DNA from: Bacteroidota bacterium
GTDB taxonomy: Bacteria; Bacteroidota; Ignavibacteria; SZUA-365
Direction of reading: 5' to 3'
NCBI GenBank assembly: GCA_018224345.1
Contig: JAGTUW010000103.1
Coordinates: forward strand, 1 to 13,187
Length of the DNA stretch: 13,187 nt
The position numbers were made by a program, and so were the translations under genes. Positions 6,032 through 10,825 of this stretch are shown here, in pieces. The first letter of the stretch is position 1. The number at the start of each line of letters is the position of its first letter. Below the pieces are notes generated by a model. That model was not told where the DNA came from. It made no database searches and worked only from the letters and a program-made list of their open reading frames with translations.

Positions 6032-7759
6032 ATGCAGCGAAAAAATATCCGGTTGCCGATGTTGTTGCTGTTCTCCGTGATCATGCTGATATCGGTCATA
6101 CCGGCATCGGCACAGGATGATGAATTGCGGGAATTGTCGGATTTGCAGTTTGTTGATTATCTCCGTCAGTATCGCGATCCTGCGGTGCATGCAGTGCTTC
6201 CGGGAGGGGAGCGCGCGCAGCGAACGGAAAAGTGTGGGTTTGCTGTTATGGTCGAGGCCGCACGTCGTCTGGAACATGCAGCTCCCCCGATAGCTTCGGA
6301 TATCCGGGCCATGCTCGCACCACAACGGCGACAGACAAGTTTGTTCAGTCCCTCCGGGCTCTTCCGCATCCATTATGATACATCAGGGGCGCATGCTGCG
6401 GCTCTGCTCGATGATCGCAACGTGCGGATCCCGAATTCCGCGCATGATTACGCGCAGAAGGCGGCGGAAGTATTCGACCATGTCTACCAGGTGGAAATCG
6501 GCGAATATGGTTTTGATCCTCCTCCGTTCGAGGAACTGCTTTCGTATTACAATATCTTTGTGCTGGATTTCCGTGGCAGTGTCTATGGTCAGACCCTGTT
6601 CAATCTGCCGCTGCCGTCGTCCGGCACTGTGCGTCCAACGTATGCGTCCTTCGTGGAAATCGACAACGATTTTCTCGGCTATGAGACGCAGGGCCTCGAT
6701 GGCTTGCGCGTAACCGCGGCGCATGAATTCCATCACGTCGTTCAGCTCGGGACGTATGGGCTCTGGTTGAATGATCGATGGATGCATGAAATGGCGTCGA
6801 CGTATTTCGAGGAAGCAGTGTATCCGGAAGTCAACGATTATTTCCAGTACATCCGTACCTACATGCGCAATACCGAACGCCCGATGTGGCGATGGGGGGT
6901 CGACGGGTATGAACTCGCACTCTGGCCACTGTTTCTCGAAAGCAAATATGATCAGACGCTGATGCGGGATTTCTGGACCGGCATGCGTCAGAGCGAACCT
7001 GTCAGCGCCATGCGTGACGGGATATCCGCGCACGGGGGAGATATGACCTCGGAACTCTGTTCCTGGGCACAGGCCAACTTTTTCACCGGATATCGAGCTC
7101 CGATGCTGCTGCCCGCTGTCTATGACGATGCCCCCGGTCTGGCTCTGCCGCAACTGCATGCGGGACAGGAACTGCTCGGCAACACCGCCACAATCAATGG
7201 AAGCGTTGCGCCGACAGGGGCGATGTACATGCGGGTGTATCGCGGCCTGGATACCGTCAGTTTCGTTGTCGCCAATACTGATATCGCCGCTGCCGCCGGT
7301 CGCGATGTCAATGGAGTCGCGTTCGAACTCGAAGTGCGCGCCGAAGACTGGACAGCAGCCACGCACACAGCGCTCGGCAATGGATGGGCCTATCGTCTCA
7401 CCGCTGCCGCTTCGAATGTTCTCTGCCTCGGTGTCCCTGAAGGTGGCGCATCGAATCTTGTCGAACGCGAACTCCCCTTCCCGAATCCATACGACCCGGG
7501 CGAATTTTCACGGATGTACTTTCCGCTCCCGCGAACTCTGGACGTCAACCAGGCCGATCTGTACGTGTTTTCTCCTTCGATGAATCTGATTGCGCGTCGG
7601 GAAGCGGTTTCCATCGAACTTGACGATAACTTCGGGGCCTATGTCGGCTTTGATGGCAAAACTGATGACGGTGCGATGCTTGCATCCGGCATCTATTTCT
7701 ATGTGGTACGATTCGGCGACGAATCGAGAAGCGGTAAATTTGCCGTCGTACGGAGATAA
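6032..7759 (+). CDS. secreted HExxH zinc metallopeptidase with FlgD-Ig/Por-like C-terminal tail
   Basis: 575 residues from ATG 6032. A GTG at 6023 is in frame but neither site has a strong ribosome binding site; ATG gives the cleaner signal peptide (MQRKNIRLP, core, cleavage near ASAQ-D at 28). Residues 229-238 read AAHEFHHVVQ: the zinc motif HExxH is His231, Glu232, His235. WMHEMASTYFEE follows, placing Glu253 18 residues after the second His as in gluzincin peptidases. The overall layout resembles the MXAN_6640-type putative metalloproteases. The last ~95 residues (FPNPYDPG at 483, VGFDGKTDDGAMLASGIYFY, then SGKFAVVRR) match the FlgD-Ig/T9SS-like tail of secreted FCB proteins. It lies 50 bp after the thioesterase and 3 bp before ccmA, an unexpected place for a protease. 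Substrate unknown. Confidence 0.85.
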   Translation: MQRKNIRLPMLLLFSVIMLISVIPASAQDDELRELSDLQFVDYLRQYRDPAVHAVLPGGERAQRTEKCGFAVMVEAARRLEHAAPPIASDIRAMLAPQRRQTSLFSPSGLFRIHYDTSGAHAAALLDDRNVRIPNSAHDYAQKAAEVFDHVYQVEIGEYGFDPPPFEELLSYYNIFVLDFRGSVYGQTLFNLPLPSSGTVRPTYASFVEIDNDFLGYETQGLDGLRVTAAHEFHHVVQLGTYGLWLNDRWMHEMASTYFEEAVYPEVNDYFQYIRTYMRNTERPMWRWGVDGYELALWPLFLESKYDQTLMRDFWTGMRQSEPVSAMRDGISAHGGDMTSELCSWAQANFFTGYRAPMLLPAVYDDAPGLALPQLHAGQELLGNTATINGSVAPTGAMYMRVYRGLDTVSFVVANTDIAAAAGRDVNGVAFELEVRAEDWTAATHTALGNGWAYRLTAAASNVLCLGVPEGGASNLVERELPFPNPYDPGEFSRMYFPLPRTLDVNQADLYVFSPSMNLIARREAVSIELDDNFGAYVGFDGKTDDGAMLASGIYFYVVRFGDESRSGKFAVVRR

Positions 7760-7762
7760 TGT

Positions 7763-8380
7763 ATGCGGGTCGTTGCCGGGCATGTAAGCAAGAAATTCAA
7801 TCGCCGTTCCGTCTTCAGGGATATCTCCTTTGTTGTCGAGAAGGGGGAGGTGTTCGGTATCACCGGAAGAAACGGTTCCGGGAAATCGACGCTGCTCCGC
7901 ATTATCGGCGGTCTGCTTACTCCGAGTGGCGGCAACCTGCAGTATACACATGACGAACGACCTGTGCCGGCGGAACAGCTGTACCAGTATATCGGATATG
8001 TCGCTCCCTACCTCACCCTGTATGAAGAGTTTTCCGCCGAGGAAAATATCGTCCTCTATGCACGACTCCGCGGAATGACTATCGATACGTCCCATACCCG
8101 CCGGCTGCTGGAACGCGTCGGACTGCCGACGGACAGAAAGGACGCAATCCGGTCCTTTTCTTCCGGTATGAAACAGCGGATGCGCCTGGTCTTCGCTATT
8201 CTCCACGAACCACCCCTGCTGTTGCTCGACGAACCTGTCTCCAATCTCGATTCGGAGGGAATGGCCATCGTGTACACACTGCTGCAGGAGTTCCGTGCGA
8301 GGGGAACGGTCATTCTCGCTACCAACGATGCGGAAGATATCGCGCACTGTGACCGCTGCATCAGTGTGGAGGCCGTATGA
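7763..8380 (+). CDS. ccmA: heme exporter ATP-binding protein CcmA
   Basis: 205 residues, the size of CcmA. It starts 3 bp after the metallopeptidase stop. ABC ATPase motifs in order: Walker A GRNGSGKST (35-43), a Q-loop-region segment YIGYVAPYLTLYEEFSAEEN (77-96), signature SSGMKQRMRL (133-142) and Walker B LLLLDEP (152-158) with Glu157 as catalytic base. After ILAT the switch-loop His is replaced by Asn188 (TNDAED). With CcmB it forms the ABC module whose ATP hydrolysis releases holo-CcmE from CcmC and passes it to CcmF. Identification rests on length and on the ccmB-C-D-E-F order downstream, since the motifs alone are generic. It overlaps ccmB by 4 bp. Confidence 0.92.
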   Translation: MRVVAGHVSKKFNRRSVFRDISFVVEKGEVFGITGRNGSGKSTLLRIIGGLLTPSGGNLQYTHDERPVPAEQLYQYIGYVAPYLTLYEEFSAEENIVLYARLRGMTIDTSHTRRLLERVGLPTDRKDAIRSFSSGMKQRMRLVFAILHEPPLLLLDEPVSNLDSEGMAIVYTLLQEFRARGTVILATNDAEDIAHCDRCISVEAV

Positions 8381-9042
8381 TTCGACAGGCACTGGCGGTC
8401 TTTCGCAAGGATCTCGCAAGTGAGCTGCGTACACGCTACGCCATCAACGCGCTGCTGATGTTCGTCGTCGTGACACTTGCCGTCATCATGTTTGCCCTCG
8501 CCGGTGAGACGCTTTCTCCGGGCGCACTTACGGGAATGCTCTGGGTGGTGATGTTCTTTGCCGCCATGAGCGGACTCTCGCGCAGCTTCGTGGCCGAAGA
8601 GGAGCGGGGCACAACCATGACACTGCAGCTCCTGGCCACACCAATGGGCGTGTATCTGGGGAAACTGCTGTTCAACCTCGTGCTGGTCATGGCGCTCAAT
8701 CTCTTCATCGTCCTTCTCTTCCTGTTGACGATGGATCAATTCGTGGTCAAGCAGTTTGGTCTCTTCTGGGTTGTCATGCTGCTCGGGAGCCTCGGCATCG
8801 CGTCGGCGACCACCATTATCGCAGCAATCATCGCCAAGGCCAATACAAAAGGGACACTCTTTCCCGTTCTTTCCTTTCCCGTCCTGCTGCCGCTGCTCAT
8901 GGCCGGTATCAATGCCACGAAAATTGCCGTGGAAGACCAGCACTGGGATGCTGTCTGGCCGGATCTTCAGTTGCTCGCATCCTATATCGTCGTCATTACA
9001 ACGGTATCTTTTCTGCTCTTTGATTTTGTCTGGAAAGACTGA
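8377..9042 (+). CDS. ccmB: heme exporter membrane subunit CcmB
   Basis: 221 residues, typical CcmB length, with ATG in an ATGA overlap with ccmA. Cytoplasmic N-terminal segment IRQALAVFRKDLASELRTRY matches the CcmB opening (FRKDL-x-E-R). About six hydrophobic helices follow, near 23-42, 51-68, 94-117, 126-152, 162-175 and 197-217. The conserved FVAEEERGTTMTLQLLATP loop (71-89) is the CcmA-contacting region usually seen as E-x-E-x-x-G-x-x-x-x-L-L-x-x-P. CcmB forms the transmembrane half of the CcmAB ABC complex in the inner membrane and associates with CcmC and CcmE during heme-chaperone release. Confidence 0.92.
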   Translation: MIRQALAVFRKDLASELRTRYAINALLMFVVVTLAVIMFALAGETLSPGALTGMLWVVMFFAAMSGLSRSFVAEEERGTTMTLQLLATPMGVYLGKLLFNLVLVMALNLFIVLLFLLTMDQFVVKQFGLFWVVMLLGSLGIASATTIIAAIIAKANTKGTLFPVLSFPVLLPLLMAGINATKIAVEDQHWDAVWPDLQLLASYIVVITTVSFLLFDFVWKD

Positions 9043-9131
9043 CCGCTGCTTCTTTGCGTTCAGAGAGAGCCTCCGTATCCCTGCTCGCAGGGGCACGGCA
9101 ATCGGCCCCGGAAAAGGGCAGGAATTCGGAC

Positions 9132-9163
9132 ATTGTAAGTTGTGTTGATAGTTGCTACATTTA
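9132..9163 (+). promoter_or_regulatory. possible internal promoter before ccmC
   Basis: The 152-bp gap between ccmB and ccmC contains ATTG (9132-9135), 20 nt, then TACATTTA (9156-9163), close to the Bacteroidota consensus TTTG / TAnnTTTG. The gap also has a small hairpin CCCTG (9079-9083) / CAGGG (9088-9092) without a T-run. A gap this long inside an otherwise packed operon makes an internal start plausible, but the match is partial. Confidence 0.3.
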
Positions 9164-9194
9164 CCGGAATAGTTGACGAAGGAAATTATTGCAT

Positions 9195-10154
9195 ATGTGG
9201 TGGAAAATCCTTCTTTTTTTCTGGATCGCTGTACTGAGCAGCATCGGTATTGTCACCCCGATCGCCGGGGATCTTGGCAGTCTCGGCATGTATGCCCAGA
9301 TGGATGCGGAGAAGATCATTCCGGTCAAATTCACCGTTGTCGACAAGGGGAAGGTGCTGACTTCCAAGGATGGCGGCGGGTGGTTGCTGCGCGGTCGTGA
9401 TGCTTACGGCAGAGAGGCGGATTTTCACTTTCCCGAGCGACCCGACAATCTGGACAGGGCGGAGGGGTACTTCGTTTCCGCCCGCTACGACAGTGAGCAT
9501 CATCGTGTCGAGGTACACGAAGTCCGGGGTGATGCCCCCGCATTTTCCTTCCCCTTCATTCCGGGTCTCGAGGAACGGGCAAAAATTATTTTCTTTCATG
9601 TGCCCATGGCCTGGATGACCGTCATCGCGTTTCTCGTTTCCATGTGGTACGGTATTCGCTATCTGCGGAAAAAGGATATGGAGGACGATTACCGTTCCGC
9701 GGCTTCGGCGGGACTCGGTTTGCTGTTCTGTATTCTTGCGACGACCACCGGCTCCCTCTGGGCAAAATTCAACTGGGGTTCCTTCTGGAACTGGGACCCC
9801 CGTGAAACATCGATTTTCGTTCTCTTGCTGATTTATGGCGCGTATTTCGCGCTCCGTTCGGCAATTGAAATAGAAGAGAAACGCGCGACGCTCTCGGCCG
9901 TGTACAGCATCATTGCTGCGGTCACCGTTCCGTTTTTCATCTTCATCATGCCACGTATCATGCCCGGTCTCCATCCCGGATCCGCCGACGATGCGAATGC
10001 AGGGCCGGTCCTCAGCAGTGGCGGCATGGACGCAGCGATGCGCATGGTGCTCTATTCCATGCTCGGAGGATTTCTCGCGCTTTATATCTGGTTGATGCGC
10101 ATCCGGATGCGCCTTCACCGCATCCAACTGAAACGAGCGGAAACCGCACCGTAA
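9195..10154 (+). CDS. ccmC: heme-handling protein CcmC (CcsA family) with a large periplasmic insert
   Basis: 319 residues from ATG 9195; AAGGAA at 9179-9184 gives better spacing than a TTG at 9189. CcmC presents heme to CcmE. TM1 covers about 4-21. The WWD motif region is NWGSFWNWDPRETS (193-206). The two periplasmic heme-ligand histidines are His135 (FFHVPMAW) and His260 (GLHPGS), matching E. coli His60 and His184. Later helices lie near 137-156, 172-187, 207-224, 234-252 and 281-301. The protein is about 75 residues longer than E. coli CcmC, because roughly residues 37-124 are inserted between TM1 and His135. That insert aligns by eye with the CcmE OB-fold encoded at 10308, without its Cys and Tyr. 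Family is certain; the insert's role is not. Confidence 0.93.
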   Translation: MWWKILLFFWIAVLSSIGIVTPIAGDLGSLGMYAQMDAEKIIPVKFTVVDKGKVLTSKDGGGWLLRGRDAYGREADFHFPERPDNLDRAEGYFVSARYDSEHHRVEVHEVRGDAPAFSFPFIPGLEERAKIIFFHVPMAWMTVIAFLVSMWYGIRYLRKKDMEDDYRSAASAGLGLLFCILATTTGSLWAKFNWGSFWNWDPRETSIFVLLLIYGAYFALRSAIEIEEKRATLSAVYSIIAAVTVPFFIFIMPRIMPGLHPGSADDANAGPVLSSGGMDAAMRMVLYSMLGGFLALYIWLMRIRMRLHRIQLKRAETAP

Positions 10155-10174
10155 CGAATGGCAGGAGCAATCAC

Positions 10175-10294
10175 ATGTACGAATTTCTCGAACAGAATTC
10201 CATCTACGTTGTCATGACTATCGTATTGATGATCTGGACAGGATTCTTCATCTATCTCTACCGCATCGATCGTCAAATCAAGGAACTCGAATAG
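10175..10294 (+). CDS. ccmD: CcmD family small membrane protein
   Basis: A 39-residue gene. It opens MYEFLEQNSIYVV, has one transmembrane helix (about 10-29, with IWTGFFIYLYR) and a charged C-terminus IDRQIKELE. AGGAG (10163-10167) lies 7 bp before ATG 10175. Size, single membrane span, basic/acidic tail and position between ccmC and ccmE all fit CcmD, which stabilises the CcmC-CcmE complex and is needed for release of holo-CcmE. Sequence similarity to proteobacterial CcmD is low, as expected for so short a protein. Confidence 0.85.
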   Translation: MYEFLEQNSIYVVMTIVLMIWTGFFIYLYRIDRQIKELE

Positions 10295-10307
10295 AAAGGT
10301 TGTGAAT

Positions 10308-10715
10308 ATGAAAAAGCGTTATATGATCGGTGGCGCCATTATCGTCGCATTTCTTATCGTCGGTGGACTGTCTTTTCTCAATTCCTCCATCGAATACGCG
10401 ACTCTCGGCAAGGCCGAGGAAAGTGGCAAGCGCGTCCAGGTTACCGGGACCTGGGTCGAGGATATGAGCACGCATTATGATACGGAAAACAACCGCTTCA
10501 CCTTCTTTATGCGCGATGAGGACAACCGTATCGCGCGTGTGGAACTCACGGGTGCGAAACCCAACAATTTCGATATCGCCACCAGTGTTGTCGCGAAAGG
10601 ACGGTTCGAGGATGGCGTGTTCAAAGCCAATGAAGTTCTGACCAAATGCCCGTCGAAATATGAAGGTAATCCCGACGGCGAGCATCCCGAAGGTATTCAG
10701 CAGACGTCATTCTGA
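10308..10715 (+). CDS. ccmE: heme chaperone CcmE, CxxxY variant
   Basis: 135 residues from ATG 10308, preceded by AAAGG at 10295-10299; an in-frame GTG at 10302 is less likely. One N-terminal membrane anchor (6-24) is followed by the periplasmic OB-fold: RVQVTGTWVED, a strand FTFFMRDED, a loop with PNNFD, then SVVAKGRFEDGVFKANEVL. In canonical CcmE, EVLAKH-x-x-x-Y carries the His that binds heme covalently. Here the motif is EVLTKCPSKY, with Cys114 (codon 10647-10649) and Tyr118, the CxxxY form known from archaea and some bacteria such as Desulfovibrio. CcmE takes heme from CcmC and hands it to CcmF. The soluble tail beyond Tyr118 is short and polar. Starts 13 bp after ccmD. Confidence 0.95.
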   Translation: MKKRYMIGGAIIVAFLIVGGLSFLNSSIEYATLGKAEESGKRVQVTGTWVEDMSTHYDTENNRFTFFMRDEDNRIARVELTGAKPNNFDIATSVVAKGRFEDGVFKANEVLTKCPSKYEGNPDGEHPEGIQQTSF

Positions 10716-10720
10716 TTTGC

Positions 10721-10744
10721 GGGGAGACGCGACATCGTCTTCCC
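10721..10744 (+). other. hairpin in the ccmE-ccmF gap
   Basis: GGGGAGACG (10721-10729) pairs with CGTCTTCCC (10736-10744) through nine base pairs including one G-U, with a 6-nt loop. It begins 6 bp after the ccmE stop. No T-run follows, so termination is unlikely; it may stabilise the ccmE 3' end or tune ccmF expression. The rest of the 110-bp gap has two GTAATCA copies (10760-10766, 10768-10774 region) and an AT-rich TATATAT (about 10776-10782), of unknown meaning. Confidence 0.5.
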
Positions 10745-10825
10745 ACATCGAGACGCATTGTAATCAGGTAATCAATATATATCCCTCATGCGACGGTGCA
10801 TGCCGGGCGCGGAAAGGTAGCGTAC

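Noticed and set aside
6383..7366. Minus-strand open frame opposite the metallopeptidase
   Set aside because: Shadow of the codon bias in the HExxH gene; no domain, and the + strand gene is convincing.
9079..9092. Hairpin after ccmB as a terminator
   Set aside because: Five-bp stem and no following T-run.
8056..9096. Long minus-strand open frame opposite ccmA/ccmB
   Set aside because: It mirrors two well-identified genes; its translation is rich in His, Gln, Arg and Glu without any domain, as expected of antisense to a membrane protein gene.
9186..10127. Long minus-strand open frame opposite ccmC
   Set aside because: Antisense of a certain ccmC gene; no recognisable motif or ribosome binding site.
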